The notes beneath the pieces were generated by a model that made no database searches, was not told the DNA's origin, and saw nothing but the letters and a program-made list of their open reading frames with translations. The translations under genes and the position numbers were made by a program. From positions 5,909,501 to 5,973,500 of the forward strand of contig NC_009485.1 in NCBI RefSeq assembly GCF_000015165.1: a DNA stretch of 64,000 nucleotides. The letters run 5' to 3'. Positions 36,096 through 46,270 of this stretch are shown one piece after another. Within the stretch, counting starts at the first letter, position 1. Every line of letters starts with the position of its first letter. Origin of the DNA: Bradyrhizobium sp. BTAi1. Lineage in GTDB: Bacteria; Pseudomonadota; Alphaproteobacteria; Rhizobiales; Xanthobacteraceae.

Positions 36096-37517
36096 TCAGT
36101 AGCGGTAGTGGTCCGACTTGAACGGGCCTTCCTGCTTGACGCCGATATAGGCGGCCTGGTCGGGGCGCAGCTCGGTGAGCTTGACGCCGATCTTCGCGAG
36201 GTGCAGGCGCGCAACCTTCTCGTCGAGCGACTTCGGCAGCACGTAGACTTCCTTCTTGTACTTGCCGTCCTTGTTGTTGGCGTAGAGCTCGATCTGCGCC
36301 AAGGTCTGGTTGGTGAACGACGCCGACATCACGAAGGACGGGTGGCCCATCGCATTGCCGAGGTTCACGAGCCGGCCTTCCGACAGCAGGATCATGCGCT
36401 TGCCGTCGGGGAAGGTGATCTCGTCGACCTGCGGCTTGATGTTGGTCCACTTCAGGTTCTTGAGCGAGGCGACCTGGATCTCGTTGTCGAAATGGCCGAT
36501 GTTGCAGACGATGGCGCGATCCTTCATCGCGCGCATGTGCTCGATGGTGATGATGTCCTTGTTGCCGGTGGCGGTCACGAAGATGTCGGCGCGCGGCGCA
36601 GCGTCCTCCATCGTCACCACCTCATAGCCCTCCATCGCCGCCTGCAGCGCGCAGATCGGATCGATCTCGGAGACCAGGACGCGGCAGCCGGCCTGGCGCA
36701 GCGAGGCGGCCGAGCCCTTGCCGACATCGCCGAAGCCGGCGACCATCGCGACCTTGCCCGACATCATCACGTCGGTGCCGCGACGGATGCCGTCGACCAG
36801 CGACTCGCGGCAGCCATAGAGGTTATCGAACTTCGACTTGGTGACGCTGTCATTGACGTTGATCGCCGGCCACAGCAGGGTGCCGGCCTTCTGCATGTCA
36901 TAGAGACGATGCACGCCGGTGGTGGTCTCCTCGGAGACGCCCTTGATGGACGCGGCGATTGCCGCGAAATAGCCCTTCGGCTTCTCCTTGAGCTGCTTCT
37001 TGAGCAGCGCGAAGAACACTTCCTCCTCCTCGGAGGCGGGCTTGTCGAGGAACGCCGTGTCGCCGTTCTCGGCGCGCAGGCCGAGATGGACGTACATGGT
37101 GGCATCGCCGCCGTCATCGAGGATCATGTTGGGATGGCCGCCGCCATGCCAGTCGAACAGCTTGGCGGTGTAGTCCCAGTAATCGGCCAGGGTCTCGCCC
37201 TTGACGGCGAACACCGGAATGCCGGCGGCGGCAATCGCCGCGGCCGCATGGTCCTGGGTCGAATAGATGTTGCAGGACACCCAGCGGATGTCGGCGCCCA
37301 GCGCTGCGAGCGTCTCGATCAGCACAGCGGTCTGGATGGTCATATGCAGCGAGCCAGCGATGCGCGCGCCCTTCAGCGGCTGCTTCGGGCCATACTCCTC
37401 GCGCGTCGCCATCAGGCCGGGCATCTCGGTCTCGGCGAGCGAGATCTCCTTGCGGCCGAACTCGGCGAGCGAAATGTCCTTGACGATGTAGTCGTTGAAA
37501 CCTGGCTTGGCGGTCAT
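36096..37517 (-). CDS. ahcY: Adenosylhomocysteinase
   Basis: 473 residues from ATG 37517, the normal size. It contains the substrate-binding ISLAETEMPGLMATREEYG, the alpha-proteobacterial insert around residues 135-180, the NAD-binding AGFGDVGKGSAASLRQAG and the C-terminal LRPDQAAYIGVKQEGPFKSDHYRY. It hydrolyses S-adenosylhomocysteine to adenosine and homocysteine, removing the by-product that inhibits methyltransferases. metK and a methyltransferase gene lie upstream on the same strand, so the SAM-cycle genes form a group. A terminator and then an IS-split repeat follow its 3' end. Confidence 0.97.
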   Translation of the reverse strand: MTAKPGFNDYIVKDISLAEFGRKEISLAETEMPGLMATREEYGPKQPLKGARIAGSLHMTIQTAVLIETLAALGADIRWVSCNIYSTQDHAAAAIAAAGIPVFAVKGETLADYWDYTAKLFDWHGGGHPNMILDDGGDATMYVHLGLRAENGDTAFLDKPASEEEEVFFALLKKQLKEKPKGYFAAIAASIKGVSEETTTGVHRLYDMQKAGTLLWPAINVNDSVTKSKFDNLYGCRESLVDGIRRGTDVMMSGKVAMVAGFGDVGKGSAASLRQAGCRVLVSEIDPICALQAAMEGYEVVTMEDAAPRADIFVTATGNKDIITIEHMRAMKDRAIVCNIGHFDNEIQVASLKNLKWTNIKPQVDEITFPDGKRMILLSEGRLVNLGNAMGHPSFVMSASFTNQTLAQIELYANNKDGKYKKEVYVLPKSLDEKVARLHLAKIGVKLTELRPDQAAYIGVKQEGPFKSDHYRY

Positions 37518-37589
37518 GTGAAACTTTCCTGGTCGGATGAATTGAGATTGGCAGCACAAGGCACGCCGCACGCCTCACGACGCGGTCTG

Positions 37590-37728
37590 CTCCCTCTCCC
37601 CGCTTGCGGCGAGAGGGTCGGGGTGAGGGGGAGTCTCCACGAGCTCGGGGCGTGGAGAGTCCCCCTCACCCGGATTGCATCTCACGATGCAATCCGACCT
37701 CTCCCCGCAAGCGGGGAGAGGTTGGCAA
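37590..37728. repeat. Palindromic intergenic repeat between ahcY and metK
   Basis: The outer arms are CTCTCCCCGCTTGCGGCGAG and the matching CTCTCCCCGCAAGCGGGGAG. An inner inverted pair, GGGTGAGGGGGA and TCCCCCTCACCC, surrounds GAGCTC. The palindrome GGATTGCATCTCACGATGCA with following ATCC is also present. It is related to the elements at 14297-14462 and 46105-46240. Confidence 0.8.
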
Positions 37729-37731
37729 CAA

Positions 37732-38928
<1,197 letters not shown>

Positions 38929-38992
38929 CAAGCAACCCCTTCTTCGCCGCCCACGGCGGTCGTTGTATTGATCCCAAGTAATCCCAAGGATG

Positions 38993-40342
38993 TCAGTCGC
39001 GACGCCGCGAGATGACGTAGGATTCGTCGTAGAACCACAGCCCGTTGTGCTTTCGCAGAACCTCTCTGGCGGCGTCGAGCGCACGAGACGAGTGGGCCAC
39101 CTCGGTCAGGCGGTCTTCCTCGATCTGCGCGACATACACCGCCGCGTTCCAGGCTGCAAAGGCCGTCGAGGTTCCGATCGCACCGGTGACCTCGTTGGGC
39201 AGAGCCTCCATCTCATACCTGAAAATCGAGCGATTGTCCGCATAGGCGTTAAAATTTAGGTCTCGCCCACTGGAGCCCAGCTCGTATTTCACGGCGCGCA
39301 ATAGCTCATGACGGCTGACCGAGAAAGGATTTTCTCCAGGCCAGACCGCCTGGATGATGTCCAACCCCGGATCATGGCCGTGGGAGTGGATTCCGATCAG
39401 GCGGCCGCCCGGCTTCAAGGCCCGCGCCAGCGGCGCGATGATGCGTTTGGCGCGGAAATTGACCGAGGAACGGGCGCGGTAGGGCTGCGACGCGATGATC
39501 AGATCGAAATTGGCCTCGACCCGGCCGGCGCGCGGGATGATGCCGTCGAGCAGGAAGCGGTGGTCCTCGCGGTAGAGCACCAGCGCCACCGGGCGCTCAT
39601 AGACCGGCATGCCGGTCCGCGGCGAGACATTGGCGCGCCAATTCTGCTCCAGGAACGGCTTCAGCGCAGTGATCTGGGCCTCGAAATCCCCGGACGAATC
39701 GCCCTGCAGCACGACCTCGTGCCAGATCATCGAGGCGGCGACCGATGGCGAGGCCGGCGTCAGCCAGGGCGCCTCGGCATAGTTCATGTTGGTGATCACG
39801 AACACCGAGGCCGGATGCTCGAACAGCCGGTCCGGCACCTTTTCCAGCGTCAGCCGCACATCCTCCAGGCTCAGCTCCTTGCCGGCGACATAGAACGGAA
39901 TGTGTGGAAAACGACCGTGCATGGTGCGCAGCACTTTCGACAGCACGGTGCCGTCGCCGACGCCAGCGTCGAACAGCCGCAGCGCCGGCGGCCTGGGATG
40001 GATGCTGGCGAGCTCGAGGCCGACGCGCTCGGCCACCACCCGCTTCTCGCTACAGGTGTGCACGAACAGGAGGTATTTCTGGCGGTTTTCGAAGAAGCGG
40101 AAATTGCTCTTGGGATCGCGCTTCTCGGGAACAACATCGAGCCGCGGCGGCGGCAGGGTACCGGTCGACGCCGCGATATAGGCCTGAATGCGATCGAGCG
40201 TGTCGATGGTGATGCGCTTGCCCTCGCGCAGCCGGTGCACGAGCTTGCCGTCGTTGACCGCGCGGCGGCCAAACGTTGATTCCGCCATGTCCGATTGGCG
40301 GCAGAACTCCGTGATCTGAGCGAGCAGCTGGTCGTTCTTCAT
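38993..40342 (-). CDS. HTH-methyltransferase fusion protein next to metK
   Basis: 449 residues from ATG 40342; the frame continues upstream without support. Residues 1-60 look like a short lambda-repressor/XRE-type DNA-binding domain: LLAQITEFCRQSDMAESTFG, then a GKLVHRLREGKRITIDTLDR helix. Residues ~110-330 contain class I SAM-methyltransferase motifs, RLFDAGVGDGTVLSKVL (motif I) and LARALKPGGRLIGIHSHG (post-motif III). Close copies are, to my memory, often annotated as hypothetical or methyltransferase. Position directly upstream of metK suggests it senses or uses SAM, perhaps as a SAM-responsive regulator. That role is inference; substrate and DNA target are unknown. Confidence 0.8.
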   Translation of the reverse strand: MKNDQLLAQITEFCRQSDMAESTFGRRAVNDGKLVHRLREGKRITIDTLDRIQAYIAASTGTLPPPRLDVVPEKRDPKSNFRFFENRQKYLLFVHTCSEKRVVAERVGLELASIHPRPPALRLFDAGVGDGTVLSKVLRTMHGRFPHIPFYVAGKELSLEDVRLTLEKVPDRLFEHPASVFVITNMNYAEAPWLTPASPSVAASMIWHEVVLQGDSSGDFEAQITALKPFLEQNWRANVSPRTGMPVYERPVALVLYREDHRFLLDGIIPRAGRVEANFDLIIASQPYRARSSVNFRAKRIIAPLARALKPGGRLIGIHSHGHDPGLDIIQAVWPGENPFSVSRHELLRAVKYELGSSGRDLNFNAYADNRSIFRYEMEALPNEVTGAIGTSTAFAAWNAAVYVAQIEEDRLTEVAHSSRALDAAREVLRKHNGLWFYDESYVISRRRD

Positions 40343-40648
40343 CCGGCCACAACGGTGGGAAATGTGGGTGGGCCAGAGCCCGCTGGCCCAACGTCCTAGC
40401 ACCTTCTGCCCACCTTTGGAAAGGGCCTGCCCCCGGGCCTCTCCGGGCGCAACACACCGGATAGGACTCAGCGCTCCGGAACCGAAACCCGCCCGCCGCC
40501 CCGGTCGCCGCACCGTCATCGCCCGGAACGACCGAATCCTGTTATCCCTGACGCGCCATGAAAGACGACGCGAGCGGCGTCGGCATGCCGCTCTGCCGAC
40601 ACGATCCGCCGGCAATGTTGGCGTCGCGAATATTGCAGGGAGGCTCGC

Positions 40649-41038
40649 ATGATCGGTCGGTTGATCCTTGGCGTAGGTCTTGGCGTGGGTGTCTCGCTCG
40701 CGCTGGCCGCAGGCCAGGCACGCGCCGACGACGTCGCCGGCGTCTGGCTGCGCGAGAGCGGCGCGTCGAAGGTGAAATTCGCGCCCTGCGGCGGCGCCGT
40801 CTGCGGCACGCTGGTCTGGATCAAGGAAGGCACGGATACACCGGCCAAGGTCGGCCAGCGGCTGTTCTCCGACATGAAGTCGACCGGCCCCAACGCCTGG
40901 GCGGGCAGCTACAACAATCCCGATGACGGCAAGACCTACGATGCCAAGATGACGCTGTCGGGAAGCACGCTGACGACTGCGGGCTGTGCCTTCGGCGGCG
41001 TGATCTGCCGATCCTCGACCTGGACGCGGGCGAACTGA
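40649..41038 (+). CDS. DUF2147 secreted protein
   Basis: 129 residues. A signal peptide (VSLALAAGQARA) precedes a short beta-rich domain with GVWLRESGASKVKFAPCGGA and SYNNPDDGKTYDAKMTLSGS, followed by a cysteine-containing tail (AGCAFGGVICRSSTW). This is the DUF2147 pattern of small periplasmic or outer-membrane-associated proteins of unknown function. A good AGGGAGG site precedes the ATG. It diverges from the HTH-methyltransferase gene across 306 bp that hold nothing else I can identify. Confidence 0.85.
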   Translation: MIGRLILGVGLGVGVSLALAAGQARADDVAGVWLRESGASKVKFAPCGGAVCGTLVWIKEGTDTPAKVGQRLFSDMKSTGPNAWAGSYNNPDDGKTYDAKMTLSGSTLTTAGCAFGGVICRSSTWTRAN

Positions 41039-41127
41039 CGGAAAGCCGGTTTCCCGAAAGGATCATGCTCAAGCAGAGTCTGGGTCATGATGCGCTTCTA
41101 TGGAAACTCATCATGACCCAAGACACG

Positions 41128-41163
41128 AAAAAAGGCCGGACCAGGCAGCGCCTGATCCGGCCT
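41128..41163 (-). terminator. Rho-independent terminator after the MetE-like gene
   Basis: On the minus strand GGCCGGATCAGG-CGCTG-CCTGGTCCGGCC is followed by six T residues. One internal G-T type mismatch aside, the stem is strong. It starts about 26 bp beyond the stop of the MetE-like gene. Confidence 0.85.
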
Positions 41164-41188
41164 CATCATCCCTCACCCAGCGTGAGAT

Positions 41189-42307
41189 CTACTTGCCCCA
41201 GATCTCCTCGGCGAGTTCGACGCAGAGGCGCAGCTTGGCCCACTGCTCTTCCTCGCTCAGAATGTTGCCTTCCTCGGTCGAGGCGAAGCCGCATTGCGGC
41301 GACAGCGCGAGCTGGTCGAGCGGGGCGAACTTCGACGCCTCTTCCAGGCGCCGCTTGATGTCGTCCTTCTTCTCGAGTTCGTCGACCTTCGAGGTGACGA
41401 GGCCGACGACGACGACCTTATTGCCCTTCGGCAGGAAGCGCAGCGGTTCGAAGCCGCCGGCGCGCTCGCTGTCATACTCCAGGAAGTAGCCATCGTAGTT
41501 GGTGTTGGCGAGCATGGTCTCGGCGACCGGCTCGTAGCCGCCCGAGGAGATCCAGGTCGAGCGGAAATTGCCGCGGCAGACATGGGTGGTGATCGTCATG
41601 TCGGCCGGACGTTCGGCGATCGCATAGTTGATGATGCGCGAATAGATCTGCTGCAGGCCGTCCGGATTGTCGCCGCGCTCCCGCGCCTTCTTCAGCTCGT
41701 CCTGCGAGCACAGATAGGCCCAGACGGTGTCGTCGAACTGCAGATAGCGGCAGCCGGCGTCGTAGAATGCCTTCACGGCCTTGCGGTAGGTCTTGCCGAG
41801 ATCCTCGTAGAAGGCGTCGAGATCGGGATAGACTTCCTTCGAGATCGACTTGCGGCCGCCACGGAAGTGCAGCACCGCCGGCGACGGGATGGTCATCTTC
41901 GCTGTCACATGCGCCGTGTCGGCGTGCTTCTTGAGGAAGCGGAAGTGATCGAGCATCGGATGATCGTCCGGGAAGTCGAGCTTGCCGATCACGCGCACCG
42001 AGTCGTGGCGGGTCTGCACGCCGGTGAACTGGATGCCGGTGTCGGGATGAAACAGCTCGCAGCCGGTCAGCTTGGCCAGGAAGTCGAAATGCCACCAGGA
42101 GCGGCGGAACTCGCCGTCGGTCGCAAGCTTCAGGCCGGTCGAGGCCTGGCGGTGCACGACCTTCTCGATCTCCATGTCCTCGATCTTGCGGAGATCGTCG
42201 GCCGAAATTTCGCCCTTCTCGAGCTTGGCGCGGGCCTCTTTGATCTTCTGCGGGCGCAGCAGGCTGCCGACTTCATCGGCGCGGAACGGGGGCTTGGTGC
42301 GTTGCAT
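41189..42307 (-). CDS. Core MetE-like (cobalamin-independent) methyltransferase
   Basis: 372 residues from ATG 42307 behind an AAGGAG site. Only the C-terminal catalytic half of MetE is present. Zinc ligands are visible in TITTHVCRGNF (HxC, ~240) and LALSPQCGFAS (~334). FRADEVGSLLRP at the start and TDGEFRRSWWHFD (~65) are typical of this short group. Such proteins transfer a methyl group to homocysteine or a related thiol, but the donor for the short group is uncertain. Its neighbourhood (ahcY, metK) fits the methyl cycle. A terminator follows and the upstream gap holds possible GTATAC operators. Confidence 0.88.
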   Translation of the reverse strand: MQRTKPPFRADEVGSLLRPQKIKEARAKLEKGEISADDLRKIEDMEIEKVVHRQASTGLKLATDGEFRRSWWHFDFLAKLTGCELFHPDTGIQFTGVQTRHDSVRVIGKLDFPDDHPMLDHFRFLKKHADTAHVTAKMTIPSPAVLHFRGGRKSISKEVYPDLDAFYEDLGKTYRKAVKAFYDAGCRYLQFDDTVWAYLCSQDELKKARERGDNPDGLQQIYSRIINYAIAERPADMTITTHVCRGNFRSTWISSGGYEPVAETMLANTNYDGYFLEYDSERAGGFEPLRFLPKGNKVVVVGLVTSKVDELEKKDDIKRRLEEASKFAPLDQLALSPQCGFASTEEGNILSEEEQWAKLRLCVELAEEIWGK

Positions 42308-42662
42308 CTCTTCACTCCTTGGAAGTGTCGACGTCTTGGATGTGGTTGTTGGATCGGTTAAATCATCTACCTAGACGAGCTGCTCCTGGCCGGTGCCTGC
42401 GCGTCCTCAAGGCCACGGGCAGCCCTACCGCGTATCCGGTCAGTATACAATTCCGTTCCGATCAGGATTGTGCACGCTGCGGTCGTTCCGCACAGGACAG
42501 CGGCTCGGATCCTGGCCCTACGCCTCATTCCGTAATTCCGCTGCCAGGACGCGCGTACCCGGCGATCATCTGGGCCTCCGTTCCGGTATACAGAATACCC
42601 CTCGCCTCTCGCTGCGATGGTCCTGCCCCGGTGTCCGGTGGACCACCCGAGGCGCCTGAGCG
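42308..42662. other. Intergenic region upstream of the MetE-like gene
   Basis: 355 bp between the end of the first ABC transporter operon and the MetE-like start, both on the minus strand. No gene is seen. Two GTATAC palindromes occur at 42443-42448 and 42586-42591, each beside a TTCCGTTCC-like block. They could be operator sites for the MetE-like gene. Confidence 0.4.
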
Positions 42663-43382
42663 TCAGTGCGCCGCCGCGCTCGCAACCCCCAGATGCCGCT
42701 CCAGCGGCGCGGGATCTGCCTTCAGCGCACTGGAGGGCGCGTCGTGAACGATGGTGCCGCGCTCCAGGATCACGACGCGATCGGCCAGCGTGAGCAGCTT
42801 CTGCGCATGCTGCTCGACGATGATCGAGCACAGCCCGCCGGCGCGGCTGATGGTGCCGATCGCCGTCAGCAGTTCCTCGACAATGATCGGCGCCAACCCC
42901 TCGGTCGGCTCGTCCAACAGCAGCACCTTCGGGTTCAGGGTGAGCGCGCGGCCGATCGCCAACATCTGCTGCTCGCCGCCCGAGAGCTGGTTGCCGAAAT
43001 TGTTGCGGCGCTCTTTGAGCCTTGGGAACATCGCGTAGACGCGCTCCACCGTCCATGGTCCCGGCTGCGCCACCGCGGTCATGTTCTCCTCCACGGTGAG
43101 CGAGCGGAAGATGTTGCGCTCCTGCGGCACCCAGCCGATGCCGGCGCGGGCGCGCTGGTCGGCGCGCAGACCGGAGATGTCGGTGCCGGCAAGCGCGATC
43201 TTGCCGGAAAAGCGCCGGGTCACGCCGACGATGGAGTTGATCAGCGTGGTCTTGCCGGTGCCGTTGCGGCCGAGCAGCGCCAGCACCTGGCCTTCCGGGA
43301 GCCTCAGCGACATGTTCGGCAGCACGACCGCCTGGCCGTAGCCGGCACGCAGGTTCTCGATGGCGAGCAGATCGGTCATCAC
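42663..43382 (-). CDS. livF: Branched-chain amino acid-type ABC transporter ATP-binding protein (LivF type)
   Basis: 239 residues. Walker A GRNGTGKTT (~38), signature LSGGEQQMLAIGRAL, Walker B VLLLDEPTEGLAP and the switch histidine VEQHAQK. LivF-type ATPases work as a pair with LivG on the membrane dimer LivH-LivM. It overlaps livG by 4 bp and is the last gene of the operon binding protein-livH-livM-livG-livF. The liv names reflect family; the solute may not be an amino acid. Confidence 0.93.
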   Translation of the reverse strand: MMTDLLAIENLRAGYGQAVVLPNMSLRLPEGQVLALLGRNGTGKTTLINSIVGVTRRFSGKIALAGTDISGLRADQRARAGIGWVPQERNIFRSLTVEENMTAVAQPGPWTVERVYAMFPRLKERRNNFGNQLSGGEQQMLAIGRALTLNPKVLLLDEPTEGLAPIIVEELLTAIGTISRAGGLCSIIVEQHAQKLLTLADRVVILERGTIVHDAPSSALKADPAPLERHLGVASAAAH

Positions 43383-44125
43383 GCGGCCTCGCCGAGATAG
43401 ACGGCCTTGACCTGCGGGTCGCGCGCGACCTCATCGGGCGCGCCCTCGACCAGCAGCGCACCGGAGACGAGAACCGAGATGCGGTCGGCGAAGGAGAAGA
43501 CGAGGTCCATGTCGTGCTCGATCAAGAGCACCGTCACGTCACGCGGCAGCGCGGCGACGGCAGCGAGAATGTCCTTGCGCTCGCCCTCGGGCACGCCTGC
43601 GGCGGGCTCATCGAGCAGCAGCACGCGTGGCTTGGCCGCGATCGCGACTGCGATCTCCAGCAGGCGCTGCTTGCCATAGGGCAAGGTCGAGGTGCGGTCA
43701 TTCATCACGTCGAGCAGCCGGAAGCGCTCCAGGGTCTCAGCGATCTCGGCATTGATGTCGTCGCGCGTCCCCATGCGCCGCCACCAATTGCCGCCGCCGC
43801 CAAGCCGCTCGGAGACAGCCAGCCCGATCGTCTCCAACGGAGTCAGGTCAGGGTAGAGCTGGTTGATCTGGAAGGTGCGCGACAGGCCGCGCAGCACCCG
43901 CTTGTGCACCGGCAGATCGGTGATGTCCTGCCCTTCCAGCAGGATACGCCCTGCACTCGGCTCCAGCACCCCGGTCAGCTGATTGATCACGGTGGTCTTG
44001 CCCGCGCCGTTCGGGCCGATCAGCGCGTGCCGCGCGCCGGGCGCAATCTTGAGCGACAGATCGCGGGTGACGTGGAGGCCGCCGAAATGCTTGTCGAGGC
44101 CGCGCGTTTCCAAGGCGTAGGTCAT
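43379..44125 (-). CDS. livG: ABC transporter ATP-binding protein (LivG type)
   Basis: 248 residues. Walker A GPNGAGKTT (~37), the LivG-type signature LPYGKQRLLEIAVAIA, Walker B VLLLDEPAAGV and VLLIEHDMDLVFSFADRI with the switch histidine. LSRTFQINQLYPDLTPLE is the usual LivG stretch near residue 90. It overlaps both neighbours by 4 bp, showing tight coupling in the operon. Confidence 0.93.
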   Translation of the reverse strand: MTYALETRGLDKHFGGLHVTRDLSLKIAPGARHALIGPNGAGKTTVINQLTGVLEPSAGRILLEGQDITDLPVHKRVLRGLSRTFQINQLYPDLTPLETIGLAVSERLGGGGNWWRRMGTRDDINAEIAETLERFRLLDVMNDRTSTLPYGKQRLLEIAVAIAAKPRVLLLDEPAAGVPEGERKDILAAVAALPRDVTVLLIEHDMDLVFSFADRISVLVSGALLVEGAPDEVARDPQVKAVYLGEAA

Positions 44126-45159
44126 GGCGCCTCGTTATCGGTGAGAGCCACCGCGGCCTTGCGGCCGGCGATCTGCCGGAGGACGAGATTGGGCAACCAT
44201 AGCGCATAAGCGTGAATGCGATGGCGGCCGACGAGCACGATGACGACGAGCACCAGGCCGATCCAGAACATCCAGTATTGCGGCGTGATCCATTGGAACA
44301 GCTCCTGCAGCATCCGGAACACCGCAGCACCGATCAGCCCGCCATAGAGATAGCCGGAGCCGCCGATGACCAGCATCAGCACCAGATCGGCGGACCGCTC
44401 GAAGGAGAACACGTCGAGCGAGGCGAGCGCCGTGGTCTGGGTGAACAGCGCGCCGGCGATGCCGGCATAGAACGCCGCGACGGTGTAGATCGCGATCAGG
44501 CGCTTGTTGACGGGAATGCCGATCGCAGCCGCCCGCAACGGATTGTTCTTGATCGCGCGCAGCGACAGGCCGAACGGTGAATGCACGATCATCCGCGCCA
44601 GCAGGAACAGCACGAACAGCACTGCGAGCGCATAGAAGAAGCCGGTCTTGCCGAACATGTCGAAGGCGAACACGCCGAAGATCGGTTGGATGTCGATCCC
44701 TTGCAGGCCGTCGGTGCCGCCGGTGATGTTGGAGAAGCGCTCCGCCAGCGCTTCCATCAACAGTGCGATGCCGAGCGTGACCATCAGCCGCGTCAGGTCG
44801 GCGCCGCGGATCACAAGGAAGCTGGTGGCGAAGCCGAGCACCGTGGCGGCCAGGCCGGCCACGATCAACGCCAGCACCGGCTCATTGATGAGGCCGTGCA
44901 CCGACAGCAGGCCGGCGCAATAGGCGCCGACGCCGAAGAAGGCGGCGTGGCCCAGCGAGACAATGCCGGCATAGCCGAGGATCAGGTCGAGCGACAGCGC
45001 GAACAGCGCCAGCCGCAGGATCTCGGTCATGATCAGATAGCGCGACGGGAATGCCAGTCCGACCGCCAGCACGACGATCCAGAAGGCGAACTCGCTCCAG
45101 TGCCAGCGGCCGTGCTGCCTGGCATGAAAACCGACCTCGGTTTGTGCGTTCGTGGTCAT
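44122..45159 (-). CDS. livM: ABC transporter permease (LivM type)
   Basis: 345 residues with about nine to ten membrane helices. LivM-type motifs include LILGYAGIVSLGHAAFFGVG (~58), SPFGLSLRAIKNNPLRAAAI (~190) and LFTQTTALASLDVFSFERS. The EAA-like loop ALRAIKNNPLRA contacts the ATPases. It forms the translocation channel together with LivH. It overlaps livG by 4 bp and starts 7 bp after the livH stop. Confidence 0.92.
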   Translation of the reverse strand: MTTNAQTEVGFHARQHGRWHWSEFAFWIVVLAVGLAFPSRYLIMTEILRLALFALSLDLILGYAGIVSLGHAAFFGVGAYCAGLLSVHGLINEPVLALIVAGLAATVLGFATSFLVIRGADLTRLMVTLGIALLMEALAERFSNITGGTDGLQGIDIQPIFGVFAFDMFGKTGFFYALAVLFVLFLLARMIVHSPFGLSLRAIKNNPLRAAAIGIPVNKRLIAIYTVAAFYAGIAGALFTQTTALASLDVFSFERSADLVLMLVIGGSGYLYGGLIGAAVFRMLQELFQWITPQYWMFWIGLVLVVIVLVGRHRIHAYALWLPNLVLRQIAGRKAAVALTDNEAP

Positions 45160-45166
45160 GCGATCC

Positions 45167-46036
45167 TCACCGCGTCGCCGTGCGACCGAACAGGCCGTTC
45201 GGGCGCCAGATCAGGATCACGATCATGATGGTGTAGATGACGAATGGGCCGAGCTTCGGCACGTAATATTTCCCGGCGACGTCTGCGACGCCAAGCAGCA
45301 GCGAAGCCAGGAACGGCCCGGTGATCGAGGACGAGCCGCCGACAGTGACCACGATCAGGAAGTAGATCATGAACTTCAGCGGGAAATATGGATCGAGGCC
45401 GAGGATTTCCGCGCTGAGTGCGCCGCCGAGGCCGGCGAGCCCGCAGCCGAAGGCGAAAGTGAAGGCAAAGACCTGCGGCACATTGATGCCGAGGCCGCTG
45501 GCGGCGCGCGGATCATCGACCGCGGCGCGCAGCCGGCTGCCGAACCGGGTCTTGGACAGCACGAGTTGCAGCCCCACCGTGAGCAGGCCGCAGATCACGA
45601 TGATCATCAGCCGATAGCGGCCGATGCCGACGCCGAAGATGTCGAACTGGCCCTGCAGAATCTCGGGCAGTTTGATGAAGATGCGCGACGAGCCCATGAT
45701 GTAGTCGACCGTGGCGACCGTCATGAACACCAGCCCGATCGAGAACAAGACCTGATCGAGATGGCTGCGCGCATAGAGATGCTGATAAAGGGTCCGCTCC
45801 AGCAGCGCCCCGATCACGGCGCTCGCGACGAAAGCCAGCGGCAGCGCGGCGAAGAACGGCCAGCCGACCCGGTTGACCAGCACGGCACAGACATAGCCGC
45901 CGGCCATGGCGAAGGCGCCATGCGCCAGATTGACGAAGTTCATCAGGCCGAGCGTCACGGCCAGCCCGCAGGCCAGCACGAACAGCAGCATGCCATAGGC
46001 GACGCCGTCGAACAGATTGGTGAGGATGGCGGTCAT
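45167..46036 (-). CDS. livH: ABC transporter permease (LivH type)
   Basis: 289 residues from ATG 46036. The start is the classic LivH pattern, NLFDGVAYGMLLFVLACGLA, then LGLMNFVNLAHGAFAMAGGY. The internal EAA-like segment is GSRLRAAVDDPRAASGLG. About eight membrane helices. It precedes livM in the operon. The 5' side carries a palindromic repeat (46105-46240) that separates it from the binding protein gene. Confidence 0.92.
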   Translation of the reverse strand: MTAILTNLFDGVAYGMLLFVLACGLAVTLGLMNFVNLAHGAFAMAGGYVCAVLVNRVGWPFFAALPLAFVASAVIGALLERTLYQHLYARSHLDQVLFSIGLVFMTVATVDYIMGSSRIFIKLPEILQGQFDIFGVGIGRYRLMIIVICGLLTVGLQLVLSKTRFGSRLRAAVDDPRAASGLGINVPQVFAFTFAFGCGLAGLGGALSAEILGLDPYFPLKFMIYFLIVVTVGGSSSITGPFLASLLLGVADVAGKYYVPKLGPFVIYTIMIVILIWRPNGLFGRTATR

Positions 46037-46104
46037 GGAGTCTGGTTCAGTCCCCGGTCTCATCCCTTGCTACGAAGGGAACGCCTACAACGCTTGCTCG
46101 GTCT

Positions 46105-46240
46105 GCGCCTCCCCCGCGTGCGGGAGAGGTCGGATCGCATCGACAGATGCGATACGGGTGGGGAACGTCTCTCCACACGACCCATGTGCCGTGTAGCGCC
46201 CCACCCCAGCCCTCCCCCGCAAGCGGGGGGAGGGAGCGCC
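46105..46240. repeat. Palindromic repeat inside the ABC transporter operon
   Basis: The outer arms are CTCCCCCGCGTGCGGGAG at one end and CTCCCCCGCAAGCGGGGGG at the other. The inner palindrome TCGCATCGACAGATGCGA sits between them. It lies between the binding-protein gene and livH, and could fold in the mRNA and set their relative expression. Confidence 0.78.
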
Positions 46241-46270
46241 GCCCGTGCGCCCGACGCTACGAGCGCAGCC

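Noticed and set aside
38929..38992. SAM-sensing riboswitch upstream of metK
   Set aside because: The 64-bp gap is too short for most classes and I could not fold it into a known SAM aptamer.
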